Below are positions 16,182 to 24,169 of a stretch of 64,000 nucleotides of DNA, in pieces (position 1 is the first letter of the stretch; the number at the start of each line of letters is the position of its first letter). The stretch comes from DAOUTY01 sp964453665. GTDB lineage: Bacteria > Chloroflexota > Dehalococcoidia > SZUA-161. Made by a program: the position numbers and the translations under genes. The stretch is from positions 1-64,000 of the forward strand of contig CAYVQT010000010.1 in NCBI GenBank assembly GCA_964453665.1, read 5' to 3'. The notes under the pieces were generated by a model. It saw only the letters and a program-made list of their open reading frames with translations, was not told the origin of the DNA and ran no database searches.

Positions 16182-17351
16182 CTATAATGACCGCCTGAGC
16201 AAGGTCAGGATTGTCCAGTTAGGGCCACCGAGAGCACTGGTCAGAGCTGTCTTTATGTCCTTTGTAGCCTGGTGCTCGCCGGCATCCCCCCGAATTTGGA
16301 GAGCAGCTTCGGCTACCCGGATGGTAGGTGTAGCGCCGATGGGATTTGTAGCTATTACACCACCTGAGCAGTTCACCGGGAACTCTCCCTCGATCTCGGT
16401 TACGCCTTTTTCGATCAGCTTCCAGCCCTCGCCCTTGTCACAGAAGTGGAAGTGTTCATAGAGGTTCATTTCCTCCCAGTTCGATGGCTCGTAGATCTCA
16501 GCCATGTCGATGTCTTTTCGAGGGTTGGTTATGCCGTTTCTCTTGTATAGCCTCTCGCATGCAACATGTTGGGTATACGTTTCCTTGCCGGTGGGGTCTC
16601 CGAATGTGCCAGCGCGGAAGGGTTCCTGGTGCACGGTCTCGACATCGGCGATCCAGACCGGTTTCTTGGTGATTTTCTTTGCTCTTTTCTCGCTGGCGAA
16701 GATGAGCGCGCAGGCGCCACATGACTGTGGACAGAAGTCAAGTATCCTGAGTGGCCACACCAGGTATGCCGACTGCAGTACATCGTCAATGCTCTTAAGC
16801 CCGAGCCTGAGATGAGCATGGGGGTTTCTGCAGGCGTTACGGTCTGCCTTCAGACGGACCATGGCCGCATGCTCCTCCGTGGCTCCGGATGTCTCCATAT
16901 AGGACAGCGCCTGCTTGGCGAACTCCCCTATGGCGCCTGTGGTTGCGCCTTTGCCCCACAGCGGGGTAGCCGCAGCGCTTATGGCAGCGGTTGTATCGCC
17001 GCAATCCTGTTTTTCAAAGCCGATGACCATAATCAGGTCGTAGAGTCCGGAGGCGACGAAGTAGAAACCTTCGCATACTACTGAACCGCCACTGGTGCCG
17101 CCCGTGCATACCTTCAAGCCTGGCTTTCCGTAGGCCCCGACCTCAGATGTCATTCCGTGGTCGGGGAGAAAGATACCTTCGAAGGTTTCCATGTTGCTGA
17201 AGAACATACCCTCGATGTCTCTAATACTCAACTGGGCATCGGCCAGGGCTGCTCTCACTGCCTCAGCAACCATTTCCGGCTGGTTAACATCGGGGCGCTT
17301 GCTCTTATGATATGTCTGCCCGATTCCTACTATAGCGACTCTATTAGGCAT
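16182..17351 (-). CDS. Thiolase-fold protein lacking thiolase catalytic residues
   Basis: 389 residues. N-terminal VAIVGIGQTYHKSKRPDV and ALADAQLSIRDIEGMFFSN show the SCP-x thiolase fold. The nucleophile segment is VCTGGTSGGSVVCEGF, where alignment with CASG-type thiolases puts Gly at the Cys position, although a Cys lies two residues earlier. The C-terminal GHP histidine motif is replaced: CSGGVIATNPIGATPTIRVAE. So it is not a classical thiolase. Similar 'NP-type' proteins occur beside DUF35 genes in bacteria and archaea without clear function. It pairs with the DUF35 at 15667. Confidence 0.82.
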   Translation of the reverse strand: MPNRVAIVGIGQTYHKSKRPDVNQPEMVAEAVRAALADAQLSIRDIEGMFFSNMETFEGIFLPDHGMTSEVGAYGKPGLKVCTGGTSGGSVVCEGFYFVASGLYDLIMVIGFEKQDCGDTTAAISAAATPLWGKGATTGAIGEFAKQALSYMETSGATEEHAAMVRLKADRNACRNPHAHLRLGLKSIDDVLQSAYLVWPLRILDFCPQSCGACALIFASEKRAKKITKKPVWIADVETVHQEPFRAGTFGDPTGKETYTQHVACERLYKRNGITNPRKDIDMAEIYEPSNWEEMNLYEHFHFCDKGEGWKLIEKGVTEIEGEFPVNCSGGVIATNPIGATPTIRVAEAALQIRGDAGEHQATKDIKTALTSALGGPNWTILTLLRRSL

Positions 17352-17364
17352 ATCTTACCTCCAA

Positions 17365-18510
17365 CTACCTGTTACCCAGGATCATTACGCCTTGATGCTG
17401 TCCGCAGATCCCGGTGACGCCGTGAGCAAGTGCTATCTGGGCTCCCTTTACCTGTCTGTCGCCTGCCTCACCGCGAAGCTGCAGTACAGCTTCAGCTACG
17501 CGTGTCATTCCTGCCACGCCTACCGGATTGCCGGAAAGCACTCCACCGGAGGGATTTACAGGAAGCTTTCCGCTTATCTTTGTCATACCGCGATCGATAA
17601 ACTTGCCTCCCTCGCCCCGGCCGCAGAAACCAAGCCCCTCCATCCAGAGAAGCTCCTGGTAGGTGTATTCCTCTGATATTTCGGCCACATTTATCTCTTT
17701 CAAGGGATTCTTAATACCCGCCATGCTGTAAGCCTTCTTGGCAGCTTTCATTAGCGCGTCACAGTCAGCCAAATCCCGGTCTCCCAGGTAATGTGCCTCG
17801 TAGCAGTTCGACGCGCCCAGTATCCAGACTGGCTTTTTGGTAAGCTTCTTGGCCTTCGCCTCTGGAGCCAGAATCATGGCGCAAGCGCCGTCTGATATAG
17901 GCTTCGTATCCAGACGCTTTATGGGAGATGACAGCGTCTTTGAACTGAGAACATCCTCCACTGTGATATCGAGAGGCTCTTGTGCAAAGGGATTGTTCTT
18001 AGCATTGCCGCGGTTCTTGACCGCCACCTTGGCACACTGTTCCGGTGTTATGCCGTACTTGTACATATAACGCTTGGCCTGCATGGCAGCGGCAGAGAGA
18101 AAGTCCAGTCCCAGTTGCCTCATCAGTGCTGGGTCAAACGCGGCGTTTTCGACTAAACTTTTATCGGCCTGAGATTCCTTCATATGTGCTACCACCAGGA
18201 TAATGTCCTGGTGGCCCGAGAGCACCTGTGACATACCGACGTAAACGGCGTTGAGTCCGTCTTCGGCCACCTTGTCCTCATGTCCCAGGTGTGCGCCTAC
18301 CACGTGCTGGATATTCATGTTTGAGATCGTCCGGCCATCCCAGAAATCCTGAGAACAGCTCACGGCTGAATCGACATCGGACAAGGTAAGTCCGGTTTTC
18401 TCAAGGACTTGCTTTATTGCTTCATACGCCAGTTCCTCCTCGCTTACGTCGCTTCTGTCGGGGTGGTACTTTGTCTGGCCTACTGCAATAATACCTACTC
18501 TTTCAGCCAT
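17365..18510 (-). CDS. Thiolase-fold protein lacking thiolase catalytic residues
   Basis: 381 residues, paralog of the 16182 gene product. VGIIAVGQTKYHPDRSDVSEEELAYEAIKQVLEKTGLTLSDVD marks the N-terminal thiolase half. There is no cysteine in the nucleophile loop (VAEDGLNAVYVGMSQVLSG) and the GHP motif reads SGGVLSGNPVGVAGM. C-terminal GQHQGVMILG is typical of the family. It is the first gene of the 18510-to-8565 operon. The two NP-type proteins and two long DUF35 proteins probably form one or two complexes; catalytic or CoA-binding scaffold roles are both possible. Confidence 0.8.
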   Translation of the reverse strand: MAERVGIIAVGQTKYHPDRSDVSEEELAYEAIKQVLEKTGLTLSDVDSAVSCSQDFWDGRTISNMNIQHVVGAHLGHEDKVAEDGLNAVYVGMSQVLSGHQDIILVVAHMKESQADKSLVENAAFDPALMRQLGLDFLSAAAMQAKRYMYKYGITPEQCAKVAVKNRGNAKNNPFAQEPLDITVEDVLSSKTLSSPIKRLDTKPISDGACAMILAPEAKAKKLTKKPVWILGASNCYEAHYLGDRDLADCDALMKAAKKAYSMAGIKNPLKEINVAEISEEYTYQELLWMEGLGFCGRGEGGKFIDRGMTKISGKLPVNPSGGVLSGNPVGVAGMTRVAEAVLQLRGEAGDRQVKGAQIALAHGVTGICGQHQGVMILGNR

Positions 18511-18811
18511 ACATGCCTCCTTACTGTACTAACATCTGTCCACTCGCAGCTGAATCGGAAAATCCCTAGAGTTTAGCTTTTACTTCTCAAATAAAGCCGG
18601 CAAGCCTCTATTGGTATACTTACTCCTAGATGCCCCTGCCTCTTATGCTCTCGCTGCCATGAAACCAGGCTGGCGTTGCAGCGCTAAGCAAGCCTTCCCG
18701 GTGAGGCCCGGGGCCTCGAGCGATACATCTAGCAATGTAATCCTGGTGGGGCAGGCCGCAGCGATGGCCCCTTGATAGAGGCGGTATCTCACAAGAGGCT
18801 GCCAGGTTCAG
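18511..18811. other. Intergenic region, no gene recognised
   Basis: About 300 bp between the thiolase-type operon and a small hypothetical gene. It holds a short GC-rich hairpin (GAGGCC-CGG-GGCCTC near 18704-18718) and no open frame with protein-like features. The promoter of the 18510 gene should lie at its left end, but no clear consensus is seen. Confidence 0.4.
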
Positions 18812-19063
18812 CTAGAAGTCTCCGGGATGCCCTGGTTCCTTTTTGCCCCACTGCTTGGGTGAGAGTAGGAACGATAGAATCGCACGTTTGGCCATGCAGG
18901 ACGCGACCTTCACTAGGTCTCTGAAATTCAGACCTACTCGAAGCCTCCACTTCACGGGGTCAATGACGTCCACATACATAATTATGTAGTCGCCCTTACG
19001 CTCCATGCAGTCGACCTTTCCTGTCAGCTCTGTCTTCCCGAGACCTGTTGATCTCATCAACAT
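18812..19063 (-). CDS. Hypothetical small protein
   Basis: 83 residues, MLMRSTGLGKTELTGKVDCMERKGDYIIMYVDVIDPVKW followed by a basic C-terminal half ending GKKEPGHPGDF. Strand-like alternation (GDYIIMYVDV) and a middle with positively charged residues look protein-like. A ribosome site is not obvious. It lies 61 bp downstream of a CrtI-like flavoprotein gene in the same direction. I do not recognise a family; the call rests on composition only. Confidence 0.5.
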   Translation of the reverse strand: MLMRSTGLGKTELTGKVDCMERKGDYIIMYVDVIDPVKWRLRVGLNFRDLVKVASCMAKRAILSFLLSPKQWGKKEPGHPGDF

Positions 19064-19124
19064 ACTAAACTAACCCCCTTGACCTGTTATATGTTATCGT
19101 TTTTCGCATGATTCATTTATCTCT

Positions 19125-20756
19125 TCAGAGTATATAACCATTCTCGCGTGACCGGGTCACGATCTCAGGCTCCTTCCACCACTTCTCTATTCCGCATTCC
19201 TCGGCTATGGAATTGGCGCAAACATAGCCCGGGCCCCAGATTACACAGCCGCCGGGCCAGACACCCGCCCCTCCCACGAACAGGTTCTTTATCGGTGTTA
19301 CATTATGGGAACACTCCTGATTGGGTCTGAGGAAGCCCATTTGCAGCGGGTGATACTGCCCCTGCTTGTACGATCCCTTAACCATATTAGCGAACTTATT
19401 CTGGATGTCTGCCGGTGTGGTGATGTTCCACCACAGCACTTTGTCCTTGGTGATATTAGGAGCATATTTCTCCAGCGTGGCCAACTGATATTCGGCTATC
19501 TGCTCCCTGAATTTGTATTTCAACCATTTCTCGGAGCCGCCGTCCTTCAGTTCGTACGGAGTCATTTGAGAGAGGAGGCCCGAAGCCCTTCCCGCAGGAG
19601 CCTGGTAGGAATCATGTACGCTTGGGAAGGAAGCTATGTAACCTGCCTTTTCCGGCAACTCGCCTGTACTCATCAAGTCCCATTCGTGTCTCAACTCGTC
19701 AGAGTTATCATAACCGAGGACATACATGAAGGCCTTGTCAACGTCCGGGTTGGACTCAGCCGCCTTGAAGTGAGGCGGCTCTTCCAGGGCCAGGTGCAGG
19801 TCGCACAGGCTCCACTTCTCCCACTGCCAGGCATTGACCATTGCTACGAAATCGCTGTCCAGCTTGTCTTCACCAACATACTTGAGGAATGTCTGATGTA
19901 TGTCGATAGTGCTCACAACCGCCTTGGTGGCCATAATTTGGGTACCGTCGTCCAGCTCTACACCCTTCGCGGTCCCGTCCTCCACTATGATACGCTTGAT
20001 CTGGGCACTGGTCCTGATCTGGCCCTGATTTTCGAAGATCGATTTAAGCAGGGCGTTGGAGACTCTGTGGGATCCTCCCCCTACCAGGCGGTAATTCGAC
20101 ATCCGGTTAAAGTACAGAGGAATAAGATAGCCGACTCCCGACTGGCTGTAGTCGAGGCCCCAGTGACAGACGGTATAGAGCATCAGCGTTCTGACATGAT
20201 CGTTTTCAAACCTCTCCTTGATCACGTCATCAGGTGTTTTCTCCGAGTAGTCAGTGAGCTTTCTCCCCAGCTCACTCGCATCCGCCCTGGCAGCCATAAG
20301 AGGGGCCGGTTCGGGCTTGACGAAGGTCTGGGGGCCTACCATCTCCCTCATCAACTCGTCGCACTCGCGATACATATCGCGGTAGGCATCGGCATCCTTC
20401 TGGGAGAACTGGGCTATTGAGGCGCATGTCTTCTCCGGGTCGGTGTAGACGCAAATGCACTTCCCGTCGGGTGTAGGCAGAGCCCACTGAAGGTCGGGGA
20501 AAATATGCTTGACTAGGTACTGCTCCTCCAGCTTGAAGTCCTGGTACACCGGAGCGTAGTCCACCATCATGTGGAATATTGCATGTGTGTTGTGAAAATA
20601 GTCGGGAAGGGTTATCTGCTCGGTAGCCAGTCCTCCTCCTGCCTCGTACCTTTTCTCCAGAAGTAAGACCCTCTGGCCCGCTTTGCTGAGGTAGGCGCCG
20701 ATCTCCAAGCCGTTCGGGCCGCTGCCTATGATGATTATGTCGTACTCTCTCGCCAT
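19125..20756 (-). CDS. CrtI/phytoene-desaturase-like FAD-dependent oxidoreductase
   Basis: 543 residues. An N-terminal Rossmann motif DIIIIGSGPNGLEIGAYLSKAGQRVLLLEK and AGGGLATEQ bind FAD. VGGGSHRVSNALLKSIFENQGQI matches the family's substrate or FAD region, and the C-terminal FVGGAGVWPGGCVIWGPGY closes the FAD site. Relatives include carotenoid desaturases, all-trans-retinol saturase and other polyene redox enzymes. No carotenoid genes are nearby; the neighbours are two paralogs, a CoA-transferase and CaiB-type transferases, so it likely acts in the same acyl/isoprenoid catabolic setting. Substrate unknown. Confidence 0.8.
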   Translation of the reverse strand: MAREYDIIIIGSGPNGLEIGAYLSKAGQRVLLLEKRYEAGGGLATEQITLPDYFHNTHAIFHMMVDYAPVYQDFKLEEQYLVKHIFPDLQWALPTPDGKCICVYTDPEKTCASIAQFSQKDADAYRDMYRECDELMREMVGPQTFVKPEPAPLMAARADASELGRKLTDYSEKTPDDVIKERFENDHVRTLMLYTVCHWGLDYSQSGVGYLIPLYFNRMSNYRLVGGGSHRVSNALLKSIFENQGQIRTSAQIKRIIVEDGTAKGVELDDGTQIMATKAVVSTIDIHQTFLKYVGEDKLDSDFVAMVNAWQWEKWSLCDLHLALEEPPHFKAAESNPDVDKAFMYVLGYDNSDELRHEWDLMSTGELPEKAGYIASFPSVHDSYQAPAGRASGLLSQMTPYELKDGGSEKWLKYKFREQIAEYQLATLEKYAPNITKDKVLWWNITTPADIQNKFANMVKGSYKQGQYHPLQMGFLRPNQECSHNVTPIKNLFVGGAGVWPGGCVIWGPGYVCANSIAEECGIEKWWKEPEIVTRSRENGYIL

Positions 20757-20809
20757 TTAGGCCTCCTTTTGTGGCTGTTTTGTAGCAGGAATATTCTTTC
20801 TTTATTGTG

Positions 20810-22537
20810 CTAAGCGTTCCGCTTGAACGAGTCACGCGCTCTTTGAACTGTCTTCCGAATCTCCTGAACCAGAGAATCGGGCTCCTTCTTTCCTGGCTCC
20901 TCCCAGGGCTTGCCCAGCCCCATATCTGTAGCTATGATTTTGTAACAGTTGTAGGACGCTGCTGCACTGGCCTCTGAACCCACATGCCAGTAGCCCCCCG
21001 TGCAGTAGAGGTTTTGTATCGGTGTCCTGTGGTTGGCAAGTTCGGGTGTGGGCCTGTTTTCGTTTAGCTGCGATAGGGAACGGTCAATACCTGAGAAGTT
21101 GCCATGAGGAGCGAGGTTTTTCATCCGTAGGTTATCGTAGGGGCTGTTGGTGTCGACGCCAATAATGTTCTCCCAGTTCATATTGGAGGCGTGTTTGCCC
21201 CAGACGCTCACCAGGTTCTCTGCAAATTGCCTCTTTAGTTTGAGCCATTCTCTCTCGGTTAAGTCAGAGGCACGAGGCCCCTGCATCTCGTTCTGGGCGA
21301 CGTGTTTGCCCGGTGGGGCATAGGCGGGGTCAGCGAGGCTGTGGCACCAGACAACGGGGTTATAATCGTCGATGGGCGGGAGCATTCCCAGCACCGCATA
21401 CTTGCATTCCTTTGAGATATGCTCGGGATCAGCATCCGGGGCCAACCCAAGCCACATTGTTTCATGTATATCTGGATTGAAAGATTCGGCTGCATACTTG
21501 GGGGCATCGTGGATGGCGAAGCTATACCACATCAAGTTGCCAATGTTGTTAGTTGACAGGTTGTCGACACGCCTCGCTATCTTCTCGCCGATCACATCTC
21601 TGCCCATTAGTTCTACCAGTTGCCAGGCGCTTAATCCGGCGCTGACAACCAGCTTTCTTGCCTTAACCTCGCTTCCATCGGTGAGGTGGATGCCTGTGCA
21701 AGAACCGTTTTCGATGAGGAACTTGTCTACCTCAGCGTGGGTAAAGAACTTACAGCCCTGCTGTACGAGTACCTGGTGAGCAGCGTGCGCTATCTGGTGT
21801 GTACCACCCCTGGCATAGCCTATGGTCGGCAGCGTCCCGCACATCCCCAGGGTGTTGGCCCCAAGATATTGGTCGTTGACGTTATGCGCGGCGGATACTA
21901 TAAACCTCAGGATGCAGTACTGCAGCTCAGGGCTGTCGAACCATTCGCGCACTGCGCGCATGGGTGCGGCCGCCATAATCAGTGAGTCAGGGTCAAAACC
22001 AGCCTCTAGAGCTAGCGGATAAACAGCGATCTGCCTGTCCATGTACTCGGGTGCAGTCCTCCACTCGTGCGGGTTGAAAAGCATGTCCATGGTGACTCTC
22101 TGCAGCTCATCGCTTAATTGCACCTTCCAGAGCTTGAGCCATTTTTCGGCATCAATTTCAGAGAACCTGGCGATCTCCTTCGCCGTGCGCTCTTGAGTTG
22201 CGTCTTCTTTATCGCTGTAGATGGAGAGGCATGTACTGTTGTTTGCAAAGGCTGCACCGTCGCTGCAAAGGTACTGATCCCACTGGGCTCCGTAATCCCA
22301 GAAATCCGGGAAATCGCGCCATATAGGTGCGTAGTACCAGGGCAGGATTATGTTAGCATGGGTATTACCACGGAAACCGGGGGCTGATATCTCCTCGGTG
22401 GCCAGGCCACCTCCGATCTCATGCCTCCTCTCGAATATACCGACGCTCATGCCGGCGTATTTCGTAAGATACATTGCGAGCAGCAGCGCTTTATTACCTC
22501 CCCCGCAAAGCACCGCATCAAATGTCAAATCGGCCAC
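20810..22537 (-). CDS. CrtI-like FAD-dependent oxidoreductase
   Basis: 575 residues with a GTG start 5 bases after AAAAGGAGTAATC. FAD-binding FDAVLCGGGNKALLLAMYLTKYAGMSVGIFERR followed by EIGGGLATEE. ARGGTHQIAHAAHQVLVQQGCKFFTHAEVDK and a C-terminal NLYCTGGYWHVGSEASAAASYNCYKIIATDMG complete the family pattern. It is a close paralog of the 24170-25906 product (same length class and motifs throughout) and a distant one of 19125-20756. The first glycine motif is CGGGNK rather than GxGxxG, which both paralogs share. Reaction unknown. Confidence 0.78.
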   Translation of the reverse strand: MADLTFDAVLCGGGNKALLLAMYLTKYAGMSVGIFERRHEIGGGLATEEISAPGFRGNTHANIILPWYYAPIWRDFPDFWDYGAQWDQYLCSDGAAFANNSTCLSIYSDKEDATQERTAKEIARFSEIDAEKWLKLWKVQLSDELQRVTMDMLFNPHEWRTAPEYMDRQIAVYPLALEAGFDPDSLIMAAAPMRAVREWFDSPELQYCILRFIVSAAHNVNDQYLGANTLGMCGTLPTIGYARGGTHQIAHAAHQVLVQQGCKFFTHAEVDKFLIENGSCTGIHLTDGSEVKARKLVVSAGLSAWQLVELMGRDVIGEKIARRVDNLSTNNIGNLMWYSFAIHDAPKYAAESFNPDIHETMWLGLAPDADPEHISKECKYAVLGMLPPIDDYNPVVWCHSLADPAYAPPGKHVAQNEMQGPRASDLTEREWLKLKRQFAENLVSVWGKHASNMNWENIIGVDTNSPYDNLRMKNLAPHGNFSGIDRSLSQLNENRPTPELANHRTPIQNLYCTGGYWHVGSEASAAASYNCYKIIATDMGLGKPWEEPGKKEPDSLVQEIRKTVQRARDSFKRNA

Positions 22538-22578
22538 GATTACTCCTTTTTAATGGAAGTCGAACGTTATAATTCTGG

Positions 22579-23262
22579 TCACATCAGCTCAATTTCATGA
22601 AATTCAGGGTCGACGATAAGCCTGGGTTCGGTCAGGCTCTGAACCTCCTCGGGGGTCCATCCCGGAGCCACTTCCTTGAGAACGAGCCCGCGTTTCGTGA
22701 CCTCGATGACCGCAATGTCGGTCACGATGAAATCAACGCACCCGGGCGCTGTCAACAGGTAGCTGCACTTCTTCACTACCCGGGGCTCACCTTCTTTGGT
22801 AGTATGATTCATCGCGATAATAAGCCTGTTGGCCCCCTGGGCAAGGTCCATGGCGCCGCCGATAGTGCCGACCTGCCTCTCCGGCACCATATAGTTGGCC
22901 AGGTCACCCTTCTCCGAGACCTGATATGCTCCCATCACGCTGATGTCAAGGTGCCCTCCCCTGACTATTGCGAACGACTCGTCGTGGCCGAAGAAGCACA
23001 TACCCGGCTGCCTGTGTACGGTTTGGCCGCCGGCATTAACCAGGTCCAAATCACCCTCTCCGGGAAGGGTCACCTCTCCGAAGCCGAGAACACCGTTCTC
23101 GCTGTGGAACACAACCTCTCTGCCTGCCGGTACAAAGTTCGATGCCAGCATGGGGATTCCGATCCCCAGATTGACCACATCGCCGTCGTTGAACTCCTTG
23201 GCTACCCTGAGCGCGACTATCTGCCGGTCGAGCCTTCCCTTCTCCTTGAGATTGTCGTTCAT
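22579..23262 (-). CDS. 3-oxoacid CoA-transferase, subunit B
   Basis: 227 residues of CoA-transferase family I. The catalytic glutamate lies in SENGVLGFG, after GIGIPMLASNFVPAGREVVFHSE. DLDLVNAGGQTVHR and GHLDISVMGAYQVSEKGDLANYMVPE are typical of the beta subunit of SCOT/AtoA-like enzymes. It moves CoA between a short acyl-CoA (for example succinyl-CoA or acetyl-CoA) and a 3-oxoacid. Its start overlaps the stop of the subunit A gene by one base, so they are translationally coupled. The exact acceptor is not readable. Confidence 0.9.
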   Translation of the reverse strand: MNDNLKEKGRLDRQIVALRVAKEFNDGDVVNLGIGIPMLASNFVPAGREVVFHSENGVLGFGEVTLPGEGDLDLVNAGGQTVHRQPGMCFFGHDESFAIVRGGHLDISVMGAYQVSEKGDLANYMVPERQVGTIGGAMDLAQGANRLIIAMNHTTKEGEPRVVKKCSYLLTAPGCVDFIVTDIAVIEVTKRGLVLKEVAPGWTPEEVQSLTEPRLIVDPEFHEIELM

Positions 23263-24080
23263 CAGGAGCTACCCCCCTCCTTAGCCCTCTTTACTGCCTC
23301 TATTTCCTCCTGGTATCTCCTCGTGGATTCCAATGCCTGGGCGTCTGTTATCTCTCCTTCTTGAGTAGGAGCTACTTTGGGGCGTTCCACTACCCTATCT
23401 ACATATACTCCGGGGGTAACGATGCACTCCGGATCAAGCTCTCCGAGTTCCACCACCTCATCTACCTCGGCGATGGTGACCCTGGCGGCACCGGCCATAG
23501 TGGGGTTGAAAGTTCTCGATGTACCTCTGTAGACCAGGTTGCCCCAGCGGTCTCCCTTATGAGCGTGTATAAGGGCGAAATCAGCCTTGATGGGGAGTTC
23601 CAGCAGATACTCGCGGCCATCTATGAGCTTTTTCTCTTTTCCTTCCTCCACTACTGTTCCTATTCCCGTGGGAATGTACACACCGCCCAGTCCTGCCTTA
23701 GCCGCCCTGACGCGCTCCGCCAGCGTGCCCTGTGGTACCATTTCGATGTCTACTTTCCCCGCTCGCAGCAGTTTCTCGAAGTTGTTTACATAAAGTGCGC
23801 TTACGGGCGCTGAGACGATGGCCTTCTTAATACGCTCGTTTCTTACCAGAATATCCATGTCTTCGGGGAATGGTGCGCCCTGCATTCTCCATACATCGGC
23901 GCCGAAGCCACTGCTGTTGGATACCGTAGTTAGATTCTTGACTCCTTTTCGGTCCAGGGCCTCCAGCAGGCAGCTGGGCATACTGACAACAGTGCCGAAG
24001 CCGCCAACCATTATTACGGCTCCATCCTCTATGTCTGCTACAGCTTCATCAAAGCTGCCGATTATCTTGTTTATTGGCAT
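23262..24080 (-). CDS. 3-oxoacid CoA-transferase, subunit A
   Basis: 272 residues of the alpha subunit of family I CoA-transferases: DGAVIMVGGFGTVVSMPSCLLEAL, TVSNSSGFGADVW, MVPQGTLAERVRAAKAGLGGVYIPTGIGT, and ADFALIHAHKGDRWGNLVYRGTSRTFNPTMA. The C-terminal ~25 residues form a charged extension (RRYQEEIEAVKRAKEG). It pairs with subunit B immediately downstream. It lies between two CrtI-like paralogs, which suggests these flavoproteins and the transferase belong to one pathway. Confidence 0.9.
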   Translation of the reverse strand: MPINKIIGSFDEAVADIEDGAVIMVGGFGTVVSMPSCLLEALDRKGVKNLTTVSNSSGFGADVWRMQGAPFPEDMDILVRNERIKKAIVSAPVSALYVNNFEKLLRAGKVDIEMVPQGTLAERVRAAKAGLGGVYIPTGIGTVVEEGKEKKLIDGREYLLELPIKADFALIHAHKGDRWGNLVYRGTSRTFNPTMAGAARVTIAEVDEVVELGELDPECIVTPGVYVDRVVERPKVAPTQEGEITDAQALESTRRYQEEIEAVKRAKEGGSS

Positions 24081-24169
24081 ATATCCATAACCTCAAGCTG
24101 GTTTATTGCTGTGCGGATTCATTGTTCACTAGACAATAATGGAATTCGGCGCAGGCATGTCCTCTGTCG

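Noticed and set aside
19305..20420. 371-codon forward frame inside the CrtI-like gene
   Set aside because: Antisense to a well-supported flavoprotein gene; no motifs or ribosome site. Long antisense frames are expected from codon bias.
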